Source: Acidovorax sp. 106 (GTDB taxonomy: Bacteria; Pseudomonadota; Gammaproteobacteria; Burkholderiales; Burkholderiaceae_C). Taken from it: a DNA stretch of 64,000 nucleotides. The translations under genes and the position numbers were made by a program. Below are positions 25,191 to 34,778 of the stretch, one piece after another. The notes under the pieces are model-generated. The model did not search any database and was not told the origin of the DNA. It saw nothing but the letters and a program-made list of their open reading frames with translations. The DNA is taken from contig NZ_RCCC01000001.1 in NCBI RefSeq assembly GCF_003663825.1, forward strand, positions 3,232,501 to 3,296,500, written 5' to 3'. Positions within the stretch are counted from its first letter, which is position 1. Each line of letters opens with the position of its first letter.

Positions 25191-27047
25191 GTGGAATGGG
25201 CAGACTTTGTGCACTTGGTGCGCACCAGCGAGCAAGACAGTGCTGAAAACAGCGGCGCTTACCGGCGCAGCGTAGCCGCTTTTGCCGCCTTGGGCTACGC
25301 TTGGGTGCTGGGCTGCTTTGTCCTGGCCCTGGGCCTGGTGGCCTGGGCAGTGCAGCAACTGTTGTTTGGACGCTTTCGCCTGGGGCTGTTGTTGATGCTG
25401 CTGGCGGCGGGCAGTCTGTTGTGGTTCAGCCTGCGTGCGCTGTGGCTGCGCATCACCCCGCCTGAGGGTGAAGAAATCACCGCCACCGATGCTCCGGAGC
25501 TGTTCGATGCGCTGGAGCGCATCCGCCGCAAGATCAAAGGCCCACCCATCCACCATGTGCTGCTGAGCGACGACTTCAACGCCAGCATCCAGCAGATACC
25601 GCGTTACGGCCTGTTTGGCGGTGGGGTCAACTACCTGGTCATCGGGTTGCCCCTGCTGATGGCGCTGGACCGCACCCGCTTCTTGGCAGTGCTGGGCCAC
25701 GAATATGGCCACCTGCGTGGCGACCACGGCCAGTTTGGTGCCTGGATTTACCGCACCCGCTGGTCATGGATGCAGCTCAACAAAAGCCTGGGCGACGACG
25801 AGGGTCTGGCCGGAGCGGCCACACAGGCCTTCTTGCGCTGGTACTTTCCGCGCTTTGCCGCCAAAACCTTTGCCCTGGCGCGCCAGGATGAATACGAAGC
25901 CGACAACGTGGCCGGGCGCCTGTCGGGCCGCGAGACCATGGCGGCTGCGCTGATTGAGGTGGAAATCCGGGGCCATTGGCTGCAGACCGAGTTTTGGCGC
26001 GACCACTGGTGTACCGCTGCAGCCAACCCGCTGCCCGTGGGACCTTTCCGTGGGCTGCGCCGCCTGATGGCCGACGCGCCCGAGGCGGCCTTCGCCAACG
26101 ATGCGCTGCGCCAGGCGCTCAAGCGCATCAGCAATCTGGACGACACCCACCCAGGCTTGCGCGACCGACTGGAGGCCCTGGACGTGGCGGGCACCTTGCC
26201 CGACTGGTCGCGCGGCAGCGCCCTGGCCCTGCTGGGCAAGGACGAAGCCAAGCGCTGGATCGCCCACTTCGACAAACAATGGTGCGCCGCCAACGCGTCG
26301 GACTGGAAGCAGCACCACGCCTGGCTGCAGCGCGTGCGCGCCAGGGCCGAGGCTTTGCAGGCCGGCATGGCCCAGGCCAGCGCCGCCGATTTGGTGGAGC
26401 TGGCCCGCCTGCGCAAGCACCTGGACCCTCGCGCCGAAGTGCGTCCCCTGTACGAACTGGCACTGGAGCGCAGCGCCGAGCACCCCGGCGCCCTGCGTGG
26501 CCTGGCCCAGTGCCTGCCCGATGGCGACCGCGCGGCCAAGCTGGCCTGCCTGCACCGCCTGTGGGATGCGGGCAGCAACGACCGCTGGTGGGCTGCCCGC
26601 ACGGCGCTGGCCGAGCTGGAAACCCCCCGCATCGGCTACGACCATGACGCCGCCGCCTTCAAGCAGTGGCGCAAGCGACTGGAGCGTGCCCAGGAGTCTG
26701 AAGAACGTGCCTGGGAGGAGTTGAGCAACGCCTCGTACTTCAGCCACATTGCCCGCAACGATCTGAGCGAGTTCGAGCTGGGCGAATTCCAGGCCGAACT
26801 GGCCCGCTGCGCGCCCGTGGCCTGCGCCTGGCTGGTGCGCAAGAACCTGCGCGAGCACCCACAGCGCCGGGCCTATCTGCTGTTTGTGGAGCTGCCCGGC
26901 ATGGACGACGAAGACCGCTACGACCTGTGCCGCTGGCTGGAGCGCACCCTGAGCCTGCCCGGCCCCCTGCTGGTGCTGTGGGCGGGTGAATCACCCACGC
27001 TCAAGGAGATCAAGCGCTCGGCGTTTGACCCGGTGTTTTCGCGCTGA
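25191..27047 (+). CDS. Membrane M48-family metallopeptidase with long C-terminal extension
   Basis: 618 residues from a GTG start, preceded by GGGAGGGG; nearby ATGs are out of frame. Two N-terminal membrane helices (about 28-77). Zinc site H170-E-Y-G-H174 in LGHEYGHLRGDH with third ligand E236 in the EYEAD motif. The second half (about 330-618) is helical and repeat-like, rich in paired Ala/Leu/Arg helices (RSAEHPGALRGLAQCLPDGDRAAKLACL), suggesting TPR-like repeats. Substrate unknown; a membrane protein quality-control role is a guess from the family. Confidence 0.82.
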   Translation: MEWADFVHLVRTSEQDSAENSGAYRRSVAAFAALGYAWVLGCFVLALGLVAWAVQQLLFGRFRLGLLLMLLAAGSLLWFSLRALWLRITPPEGEEITATDAPELFDALERIRRKIKGPPIHHVLLSDDFNASIQQIPRYGLFGGGVNYLVIGLPLLMALDRTRFLAVLGHEYGHLRGDHGQFGAWIYRTRWSWMQLNKSLGDDEGLAGAATQAFLRWYFPRFAAKTFALARQDEYEADNVAGRLSGRETMAAALIEVEIRGHWLQTEFWRDHWCTAAANPLPVGPFRGLRRLMADAPEAAFANDALRQALKRISNLDDTHPGLRDRLEALDVAGTLPDWSRGSALALLGKDEAKRWIAHFDKQWCAANASDWKQHHAWLQRVRARAEALQAGMAQASAADLVELARLRKHLDPRAEVRPLYELALERSAEHPGALRGLAQCLPDGDRAAKLACLHRLWDAGSNDRWWAARTALAELETPRIGYDHDAAAFKQWRKRLERAQESEERAWEELSNASYFSHIARNDLSEFELGEFQAELARCAPVACAWLVRKNLREHPQRRAYLLFVELPGMDDEDRYDLCRWLERTLSLPGPLLVLWAGESPTLKEIKRSAFDPVFSR

Positions 27048-27139
27048 GGGCCTGTTTGGCGGGCTATGCGGCGCGGTGCAGCCAGCCCACAGAGGGTATA
27101 GCCCGGGGGAAGCCACGCCCATAGTGGGACAATCGGGGG

Positions 27140-28414
27140 ATGCATCCCAAAGTCCTTCTCGACGCCTGTGCCGAATTGGTTCGGCTCACCCTCACTTTTG
27201 AACACCCGGCTGACGCCGTGGTGTCCCGCTACTTTCGCGACAACCGCGGCCTGGGCCCGCGCGAGCGCGCCACGCTGGCCGAAACGGTTTATAACGTGCT
27301 GCGCAAAAAGCTCTTGTTCGACCACTTGGCTCCCTCGGGCTCGGGCTCCAAAGAGCGCCGGCTGGCCATCCTGGGCTTTCACGGTCCGCGCGATTTTCTG
27401 AAAAGCGCGCTCACCGATCAGGAAAAGAACTGGCTGGAGCAGTGCGACACCGTCAGCCCTGACGACCTGATGGAGCGCCACCGCCACAACCTGCCCGAGT
27501 GGCTGGTGCAGCCCCTCAAGGACCAGCTGGGCAACGACTTCTGGCCCCTGGCCGAAAGCATGGCCCAGAACGCGCCGCTGGACTTGCGCGTCAACGTTTT
27601 GAAAGAAAAACGGGCTGACGTGCAGAAGGAGCTTGCGCAGGCAGCTATTAAATCTGTAGCGACGCCTTATTCCCCCTGGGGCCTGCGCATCGAGGGCAAG
27701 CCCGCGCTGACCAAGCTGGACGCCTTCACCCGGGGTGCCATCGAGGTGCAGGACGAAGGCTCGCAGCTGCTGGCGCTGCTGCTGGACGCCAAGCGTGGCG
27801 AGATGGTGGTGGACTTCTGCGCCGGTGCCGGTGGCAAGACCCTGGCGATTGGCGCCACCATGCGCAGCACGGGCCGGTTGTACGCGTTTGATGTGTCGGC
27901 CCACCGGCTTGATGCCCTCAAGCCCCGCATGGCCCGCAGTGGCCTGTCCAATGTTCACCCCGCAGCCATCGCGCACGAGCGTGATGAGCGTGTGAAGCGC
28001 CTGGCCGGCAAGATCGACCGGGTGCTGGTGGATGCCCCCTGCTCGGGCCTGGGCACCTTGCGCCGTAACCCTGACCTCAAGTGGCGCCAGTCTGCCAAGG
28101 CCGTGCAAGAGTTGGTGGCGAAGCAAACCGCCATCCTGGACAGCGCCGCCGGCCTGCTCAAGCCCGGTGGCCGCTTGGTGTACGCCACCTGTAGCATCCT
28201 GCCGCAAGAGAACGAAGCCATTGCCGAGGCCTTCAGCGCGGCGCACCCCGATTTCATCCCGCTGGATGCGGGTGAAACCCTGGCCCAGCTCAAGGTGGCG
28301 CAGGCCGCCAGCCTGTGCAGCGGTGGCGAAACGGGCAGCGCCTATCTGCGCCTGTGGCCCCACCGCCACCAGACCGACGGGTTCTTTGCCGCCGTGTGGA
28401 CGCGCAAAGACTGA
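27140..28414 (+). CDS. rsmB: 16S rRNA m5C methyltransferase, RsmB family
   Basis: 424 residues. SAM motif VVDFCAGAGGKTLAIG (about 227-242), motif IV VLVDAPCSGLGTLRRNPDLKWR with one catalytic Cys and motif VI YATCSILPQENE with the other. The N-terminal helical part is the RNA-binding domain. Most likely methylates C967 of 16S rRNA, but other NSUN-like RsmB/RsmF paralogues are possible. Unlike E. coli it is not next to fmt. At 27630-27665 a degenerate copy of the dispersed palindrome encodes ELAQAAIKSVAT. Confidence 0.85.
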   Translation: MHPKVLLDACAELVRLTLTFEHPADAVVSRYFRDNRGLGPRERATLAETVYNVLRKKLLFDHLAPSGSGSKERRLAILGFHGPRDFLKSALTDQEKNWLEQCDTVSPDDLMERHRHNLPEWLVQPLKDQLGNDFWPLAESMAQNAPLDLRVNVLKEKRADVQKELAQAAIKSVATPYSPWGLRIEGKPALTKLDAFTRGAIEVQDEGSQLLALLLDAKRGEMVVDFCAGAGGKTLAIGATMRSTGRLYAFDVSAHRLDALKPRMARSGLSNVHPAAIAHERDERVKRLAGKIDRVLVDAPCSGLGTLRRNPDLKWRQSAKAVQELVAKQTAILDSAAGLLKPGGRLVYATCSILPQENEAIAEAFSAAHPDFIPLDAGETLAQLKVAQAASLCSGGETGSAYLRLWPHRHQTDGFFAAVWTRKD

Positions 28415-28566
28415 GCTTGGCGCCACCTCGGGCTGCCCGCTTTGCGCGGCCCGGGCGTCAACCTGTGGTGAACCCTGAACCACAAAAAGTAACGCGGTTC
28501 TAAAATGAAATCGGTCCTTCGCCTGTCGGCGGAGCCGTGTCTGCGTGTGAAAAGGCTGGAAAAGAT

Positions 28567-29781
28567 ATGTTGTTACCCGACTGGGCTGTACTGAACGCCG
28601 CCATCGACTGGCTGGGCCACGGCCTGTGGGACTTGGCCTGGTGGCAAATCGTGCTCTACACCTTGCTCACCACCCACATCACGATTGCGGCGGTGACCAT
28701 CTTCTTGCACCGTGCACAGGCCCATCGGGCGCTGGATCTGCATGCCATCCCCTCGCACTTTTTCCGCTTCTGGCTGTGGGTGGGCACGGGCATGCAGACC
28801 AAGGAATGGGTAGCCATCCACCGCAAGCACCACGCCAAGTGCGAAACGCCGGACGACCCGCACAGCCCGCAGACGCGGGGGCTGGACACCGTGATGTGGC
28901 GCGGTGCCGAGCTGTACCGTGCTGAGGCCAATAACCCCGAGACCCTGCAGAAGTTTGGCCACGGCACACCCAACGACTGGGTGGAGCGCAACGTGTACAG
29001 CCGCTTTGGCTGGCAGGGCGTGGGCCTCATGCTGATTCTGAACCTGGCCTTGTTCGGCGCCGCAGGTGCTGCGGTGTGGGCGGTGCAGATGGTCTGGATT
29101 CCGTTCTGGGCGGCAGGTGTCGTCAATGGTGTGGGGCACTTCTGGGGCTACCGCAACTTTGAGGCGCAAGACGCCAGCACCAACCTCTCGCCCTGGGGCA
29201 TCCTGATTGGCGGGGAAGAGCTGCACAACAACCACCACACCTACCCCACGGCGGCCAAGTTCTCGGTCAAGCCGTTCGAGTTCGATATTGGCTGGCTGTA
29301 CATCAGCCTCATGCAAAAGGTGGGTTGGGCCACCGTGAAGAAGGTGCCACCCAAGCTGCAGCTGGGCGCCATCAAACCCGTGGCCGATGAGAAGACGCTG
29401 GAAGCCTTGATTGCCAACCGCTACGAAGTGATGGCCGGCTATGCGCGTGGCGTGCGCCAGGCCTGCAAGGAAGAAATGGCCGGGCTCAAGGCGCGCCGTG
29501 GGGATGTGTCGGTGCTCAAGGCCGCCAAGCGCTGGCTGCACCGTGATGCCGAGAAGGTACCTGCTCTGGCCTTGCCGCAGCTGGCCCAGGTGCGCGCAGC
29601 CTACCCGGCGCTCGACAAGATGGTCACCATGCGGGAGGAGCTGCGCCAGCTGTGGCTTAACACCACCCAGTCACGCGAGCAGCTCACGGCCGATTTGCAG
29701 GCCTGGTGCCGCCGGGCCGAAGAAAGTGGCATCGCCACATTGCGCGATTTTTCGCTACGCCTGCGTTCTGCCCAGGCTTGA
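28567..29781 (+). CDS. Membrane fatty acid desaturase, delta-9 type
   Basis: 404 residues from the ATG at 28567, with GGAAAAG upstream; a GTG 30 bp earlier is possible. Three histidine boxes: HRAQAHRA, HRKHHAKCE and HNNHHTYP. Hydrophobic stretches at about 20-42, 160-180 and 185-205 place it in the membrane. It puts a cis double bond into acyl chains, probably for membrane fluidity. The C-terminal 120 residues (KPVADEKTL onwards) are soluble and charged, longer than in the basic desaturase, and resemble a helical coiled-coil extension. Confidence 0.88.
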   Translation: MLLPDWAVLNAAIDWLGHGLWDLAWWQIVLYTLLTTHITIAAVTIFLHRAQAHRALDLHAIPSHFFRFWLWVGTGMQTKEWVAIHRKHHAKCETPDDPHSPQTRGLDTVMWRGAELYRAEANNPETLQKFGHGTPNDWVERNVYSRFGWQGVGLMLILNLALFGAAGAAVWAVQMVWIPFWAAGVVNGVGHFWGYRNFEAQDASTNLSPWGILIGGEELHNNHHTYPTAAKFSVKPFEFDIGWLYISLMQKVGWATVKKVPPKLQLGAIKPVADEKTLEALIANRYEVMAGYARGVRQACKEEMAGLKARRGDVSVLKAAKRWLHRDAEKVPALALPQLAQVRAAYPALDKMVTMREELRQLWLNTTQSREQLTADLQAWCRRAEESGIATLRDFSLRLRSAQA

Positions 29782-30165
29782 GGCAGCGGTGCGCCGGGGC
29801 AGCGCATTGCCCCAGCGTTGAATGTTCCACCAGATTTGCCGCAGCCACGCAGCTGCGCTGGGGCCTTTGGCTGGCTCTGTGCACAGCACCCGCGCTGGGG
29901 CGGTACCCACGTTGCGCAGGTGTACCCAGGTGGCCGTCTCTTGCCCGTCAGGCTGCAGCATGTCGCCCGCATGCAAAGCCTGCCGCCTGGTGGACAGCAC
30001 CTGGCCGTATACCAGGGGCCCCGTGGCAACGTCTACCGATCCCTGCAGCACCTGCAGTGTGGCCCCGGGTGGCAGGCAAGTCAGCCGGTGTTGCCCAGCG
30101 CCCAGGGGCAGGGTGTAAGAGGGCGGCGGTGCGCTGAAAGCGGTGGGGCTTTGGGGTGACTGCAT
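29755..30165 (-). CDS. Small protein of unknown function, possibly cupin-like
   Basis: 136 residues from the ATG at 30165. The middle (YTLPLGAGQHRLTCLPPGAT ... RVLCTEP) is beta-rich with the rhythm of a small cupin or DUF2917-like barrel; the end has WWNIQRWGNALPRR. It overlaps the 3' end of the desaturase by 27 bp on the opposite strand. Not identified; codon use is like that of real neighbours, but only moderate support exists for expression. Confidence 0.5.
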   Translation of the reverse strand: MQSPQSPTAFSAPPPSYTLPLGAGQHRLTCLPPGATLQVLQGSVDVATGPLVYGQVLSTRRQALHAGDMLQPDGQETATWVHLRNVGTAPARVLCTEPAKGPSAAAWLRQIWWNIQRWGNALPRRTAASSLGRTQA

Positions 30166-30209
30166 GGGGGCTCCGTCGTTTGCAGGGTTAAGAACCTGTT
30201 CAAAGGCCT

Positions 30210-30380
30210 CTAGGGGCCCTCTGCACGAATCACCGCGCCGTGTGCATCTGCGGAATCGGGCGGTCTGCGGCGTTACAAATACTCGCAATAGCGATGGCTA
30301 TTGCTGCGTTTTGCGCCTTGCAGCCCATCCCGATCTGCAGCGCACACTTGGTCAGCTTGATTCGTGCAGAGGATCCCTAG
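30210..30380. mobile_element. MITE-like element with 23-bp terminal inverted repeats
   Basis: 171 bp. Left end 30210-30232 and right end 30358-30380 are inverted copies with two mismatches (shared core CCTCTGCACGAATCA). The centre has CAATAGC-GAT-GGCTATTG-like dyad followed by CTGCGTTTTGCGCCT, matching the centre of the element at 12048-12215. No gene inside. It lies between the small minus-strand gene and the MocR-type regulator. Flanking duplications could not be settled. Confidence 0.65.
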
Positions 30381-30566
30381 CTTAAGAAAACAGGGGCTGT
30401 TTGGGCAGGCACACAGCTGGTGCTCTTGGAGCAGAACAGTTGCGATAAGCAAGGCGCTGTTATGGTGCTGTTGCTGTGGTTCTGTATCTGTTGTGCCTTC
30501 TGGCTTGTGGGCATGATGGGCGGACCCGTTCAGTTCTTTCCCTTTGAACCGGCTCTCACGCTCGCC
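30381..30566 (+). other. Upstream region of the MocR-type gene
   Basis: 186 bp, part of a 401-bp gap that also holds the element at 30210-30380. An in-frame extension of the regulator to 30420 is open but hydrophobic and unlike the GntR N-terminus, so I read it as untranslated. It includes repeated CTGT-type words (gtgctgttgctgtgg, ttctgtatctgttgtgcc) that could hold operator half-sites; this is not proven. Confidence 0.35.
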
Positions 30567-32105
30567 ATGACCCGCTCCGAAAACCGCTCAGATACCCCGC
30601 GTTACCGCCAGTTGGCGGCCTTGTACGAGCAGGCGATCGCCTCTGGCAGCTTGCAGCCGGGCATGCGCATGCCCTCGGTGCGTGAGCTGTGTCAGCGCCA
30701 CCAGGTCAGCTTGACCACAGCGCTGCAGGGGCTGCGCCACCTGGAGGCCCAGGGCTGTGTCGAGGCGCGCGAGCGCGTGGGCTACTTTGTGCGTGCGCCG
30801 GGCAGCGCCAGCCTGCCCCGTGCGCGTGAGCCTGAGGTGTGCGAGCCGTTGCCCAGCGACCCCCGCGTGTTTGCGGGCATCAATGAGCGCATCTCCCTGT
30901 TTTTGGAAAAAGCCCGGCTGGCGGGCCCGCTGCCACTGGACCTGGGCAGCGCCATGCCGGCCCCGAGTTTGTTTGATGCCACGGCGCTGAACCGGCTGGC
31001 GCACAGCCTGCTGCGCGAGCAGCCCGACATCCTGGTTTATGGCCCCTCGGCGCCCACCACCCACCCAGAGTTTCAGCAGGCCATGGCCCGCCACGCCCTG
31101 GGGTTTGGGCTGAGTTTGGCGCCCAGTGACATCAGTGCCACCCTGGGCAATTCAGAGGGGGTGAACCTGGCTTTGGATGCCGTGGCTGAGCCGGGCGATG
31201 TGATCGCTGTTGAGTCGCCCACCTTCTTTGGCATCTTGCAGGCCATTGAGGTGCGCGGGCTGCGGGCGCTGGAGATTCCCAGCAGCCCGCACACCGGCAT
31301 GTCGCTGGAGGCGCTGGAGCTGGCCGCGCGCAACGAGCCGCGCCTCAAGGGGGTGGTGGTGGTGCCGCACCTGCAAATGCCGCAAGGCAGCGTGATGCCC
31401 GATGCCCACAAACAGCGCCTGGTGGCGCTGTGCGTGGAGTATGGGCTGGCGTTGGTGGAGGACGACATCTACCGGGAGTTTGTTGAAACCTCGCACCCAC
31501 TGCGTCCCGTCAAGGCGTGGGACCGGCCTGGGGATGCGGGCCAGGTGATTTACTGCGCGTCGCTCAGCAAGAGCTTTGCCCCCGGGCTGCGCCAGGGCTG
31601 GATGAGTGCGGGTCGGTGGCAGGCCCGGGTACAGATGCTCAAGTTTGCCAGCACGCGCAACATGCAGACTTGGTCGCAACTGCTGGCGGCGCGCAGCGTG
31701 AATTCGCCCGGTTATGAGCGCCATTTGCGTCGCCTGCGTGCACAGCTGCGTTTGCAGCGTGAGCAGTCCGCACGGGCCGTGGCGCGCTATTTTCCGCAGG
31801 GAACGCGGCTGAGTTTGCCGCCGGGCGGGCTCAGCCTGTGGCTGGAGCTGCCCGTCGGCATTTCGTCCACGCGCCTGTACGACCAGGCTCTGCAGTGCGG
31901 CATCCGCATTGCGCCGGGGCCCATGTTCTCCAATACCGGGCGGTATGAGCATTTTTTGCGGTTGAGCTGCGGCATGCCCTTCACGCCACAGGTGGAAGAG
32001 GGCTACCGCACTCTGGGTGAGCTGATGGCGCAGCAACTGGGGCAGGGCAGGGGTGTGACGTGCCTGTCGCGCTTGCTGTACCCCGGGCTGCCTGAAGCTG
32101 TCTGA
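30567..32105 (+). CDS. MocR-type regulator/aminotransferase (GntR HTH plus PLP domain)
   Basis: 512 residues from the ATG at 30567. N-terminal GntR winged helix (RYRQLAALYEQAIASG, MRMPSVRELCQRHQVSLTTALQGLRHLEAQG). C-terminal class I aminotransferase-like domain with VESPTFFGILQAIE, VEDDIYREF and the PLP lysine in YCASLSKSFAPGLRQGW. Typical length for the MocR family. Such proteins regulate transcription in response to PLP or amino compounds, often a divergent gene; the one candidate here, 29755-30165, is separated by the MITE-like element. Confidence 0.87.
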   Translation: MTRSENRSDTPRYRQLAALYEQAIASGSLQPGMRMPSVRELCQRHQVSLTTALQGLRHLEAQGCVEARERVGYFVRAPGSASLPRAREPEVCEPLPSDPRVFAGINERISLFLEKARLAGPLPLDLGSAMPAPSLFDATALNRLAHSLLREQPDILVYGPSAPTTHPEFQQAMARHALGFGLSLAPSDISATLGNSEGVNLALDAVAEPGDVIAVESPTFFGILQAIEVRGLRALEIPSSPHTGMSLEALELAARNEPRLKGVVVVPHLQMPQGSVMPDAHKQRLVALCVEYGLALVEDDIYREFVETSHPLRPVKAWDRPGDAGQVIYCASLSKSFAPGLRQGWMSAGRWQARVQMLKFASTRNMQTWSQLLAARSVNSPGYERHLRRLRAQLRLQREQSARAVARYFPQGTRLSLPPGGLSLWLELPVGISSTRLYDQALQCGIRIAPGPMFSNTGRYEHFLRLSCGMPFTPQVEEGYRTLGELMAQQLGQGRGVTCLSRLLYPGLPEAV

Positions 32106-32146
32106 GGTATGGGCTGGTGGGGGGGGCTCGGCCTAGGCCATAGACG

Positions 32147-32183
32147 CAAAAAAACCGCCGAACATTGCTGTTGGGCGGTTTTG
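32147..32183 (-). terminator. Terminator of the rpmB-rpmG unit
   Basis: AAAACCGCC and GGCGGTTTT flank a loop of about 14 nt, with an A-run (T-run in the minus-strand RNA) at 32147-32154. It is 26 bp past the rpmG stop and may also end the convergent MocR transcript. Confidence 0.75.
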
Positions 32184-32208
32184 GGGAATTTGGCGAAATG
32201 CCGCTGAA

Positions 32209-32379
32209 TTACTTCAGCTTCATTTCCTTGTATTCCACATGCTTGCGAGCTTTTGGATCAAATTTCATGATCAGCATTTTCTCGGGCATGGTCTTCTTGT
32301 TCTTGGTCGTGGTGTAGAAGTGGCCAGTACCCGCAGTGGATTCCAGCTTGATCTTGTCGCGTCCGCCTTTGCTTGCCAT
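32209..32379 (-). CDS. rpmG: 50S ribosomal protein bL33
   Basis: 56 residues: start [20 protein letters not shown], end [10 protein letters not shown]. This is the cysteine-free (C-minus) L33 form. AAGGAGAAGCACC precedes the ATG at 32379. It follows rpmB by 11 bp in the usual rpmB-rpmG order. Confidence 0.95.
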   Translation of the reverse strand: MASKGGRDKIKLESTAGTGHFYTTTKNKKTMPEKMLIMKFDPKARKHVEYKEMKLK

Positions 32380-32390
32380 GGTGCTTCTCC

Positions 32391-32624
32391 TTAAGCCTGA
32401 CCACGTGCACGCAGGTCTGCGAGCACCGAGTCGATACCGTTCTTGTCGATCAAACGCAGGGCAGCGCTCGAAACGCGCAGGCGAACCCAGCGGTTTTCGC
32501 TCTCAACCCAGAAACGGCGGTATTGCAGGTTCGGCAGGAACCGGCGCTTGGTTTTGTTGTTGGCGTGGGAAACGTTGTTCCCGACCATGGGCTTCTTGCC
32601 CGTTACGTCGCAGACGCGTGCCAT
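32391..32624 (-). CDS. rpmB: 50S ribosomal protein bL28
   Basis: 77 residues from the ATG at 32624: [20 protein letters not shown] is the L28 signature, followed by [15 protein letters not shown]. Longer in-frame starts give a tail not found in L28. First gene of the rpmB-rpmG pair; its promoter should lie in 32640-32800. Confidence 0.95.
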   Translation of the reverse strand: MARVCDVTGKKPMVGNNVSHANNKTKRRFLPNLQYRRFWVESENRWVRLRVSSAALRLIDKNGIDSVLADLRARGQA

Positions 32625-32810
32625 GAGGACACTCCGATAACTTATTAACGGCCATTTACGGGCGCCCCGGCACAGTGCACGGGGCTCGCTAGCGGCCTCA
32701 CCTCGCCAGAAAGGGTGGCGGTAACCCGATTGCAGAATCTGAAGATCCACCAGGTTTGGCGGGCAGGATTCAGCAAAGCCGCAGATTATAGCCTGCAGCC
32801 TTCTTTTTGA

Positions 32811-33854
<1,044 letters not shown>

Positions 33855-34033
33855 TCAAGGGCAGTCCGTTTTCAATCAAGGCGATTGTAAGAACCCATCA
33901 AAAACCTGTAGAACTTACGCAAATCCGGCGGTAGCCCCCTGCTGTGCCTGTGGGCCTGGGCCGCGTGTTGCGCAAGCCATGACCTGTTGCGGCGCCAGTG
34001 GAGCCGCGTCCTTTGTTGAGGAGAAGTCTTTCC

Positions 34034-34711
34034 ATGTCGACGATGTTGTCCAATCTGGACCTGCTGCGCCGGGTGCCTTTGTTTTCGCTGTTGACGGTGG
34101 CCCAGGCCGAGGTCATTAGCGGGGCTGTGACCAAGCGCCGATTCAAGCGGGGCGAGGTGCTGGTGGAGCAGGGACAAAAGTCCAATGCCCTGTCCATCTT
34201 GCTCACAGGGCGCGCGCGCGTGGTGTCGGCAGACAGCCGGGGTCGCGAGGTGATTCTGGCCACGCTGGGCCCGGGGGACTACATCGGCGAGATGAGCATC
34301 ATTGACAACGAACCCCACTCGGCCACGGTGCGCGCCGAGGTACAAACCGACGTGCTGCTGCTGGGTCGCGCAGACTTTGCCCGCTGCCTGTCAGAGAACG
34401 CGTCCATGTCTTTGGTCGTGATGCGCGGTCTGGTCAAGCGTTTGCGCCATGCCGATCGAAAAATTGAGTCACTGGCGTTACTGGATGTGTATGGCCGCGT
34501 GGCCCATGCGCTGCTGGATTTTGCGGTGGAGGATGCGCAGGGGCAGTGGGTGATCCGCGAGAAGATTTCCCGCCAGGATTTGGCCAAGATGGTGGGGGCT
34601 TCGCGCGAGATGGTGAGCCGCGTGATGAAGGACCTGGAAGAGCGCGCCTTCATCCAGACCCAACCCAACGGGTCGACCTTGCTCAAGGAGCGTCTCAACG
34701 CCCTGAGTTAA
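34034..34711 (+). CDS. Crp/Fnr-family transcription regulator
   Basis: 225 residues from the ATG at 34034 with GAGGAGA upstream. Cyclic-nucleotide-like beta barrel (about 15-120; [43 protein letters not shown]) and Crp winged helix with [31 protein letters not shown]. The four-cysteine cluster of FNR is absent. The PHSATV position with E-M-S-I keeps several cAMP-pocket features, so ligand binding is possible. The target genes are unknown; no CRP-type site was found in its own promoter by eye. Confidence 0.88.
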   Translation: MSTMLSNLDLLRRVPLFSLLTVAQAEVISGAVTKRRFKRGEVLVEQGQKSNALSILLTGRARVVSADSRGREVILATLGPGDYIGEMSIIDNEPHSATVRAEVQTDVLLLGRADFARCLSENASMSLVVMRGLVKRLRHADRKIESLALLDVYGRVAHALLDFAVEDAQGQWVIREKISRQDLAKMVGASREMVSRVMKDLEERAFIQTQPNGSTLLKERLNALS

Positions 34712-34778
34712 GGGGCTGGGCCCGCTGGTGCGGGTCTCGACCCCCGCTGCCCATGGGGTAAGCTTGCCCGGCACGTTT

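Noticed and set aside
28504..28593. Possible 29-codon leader peptide overlapping the desaturase start
   Set aside because: ATG without a good ribosome binding site and no conserved features; cannot be supported.
30420..30566. Longer start for the MocR-type gene
   Set aside because: The added 49 residues are hydrophobic and unlike any GntR N-terminus; MTRSENRSDTPRYRQL is a normal start.
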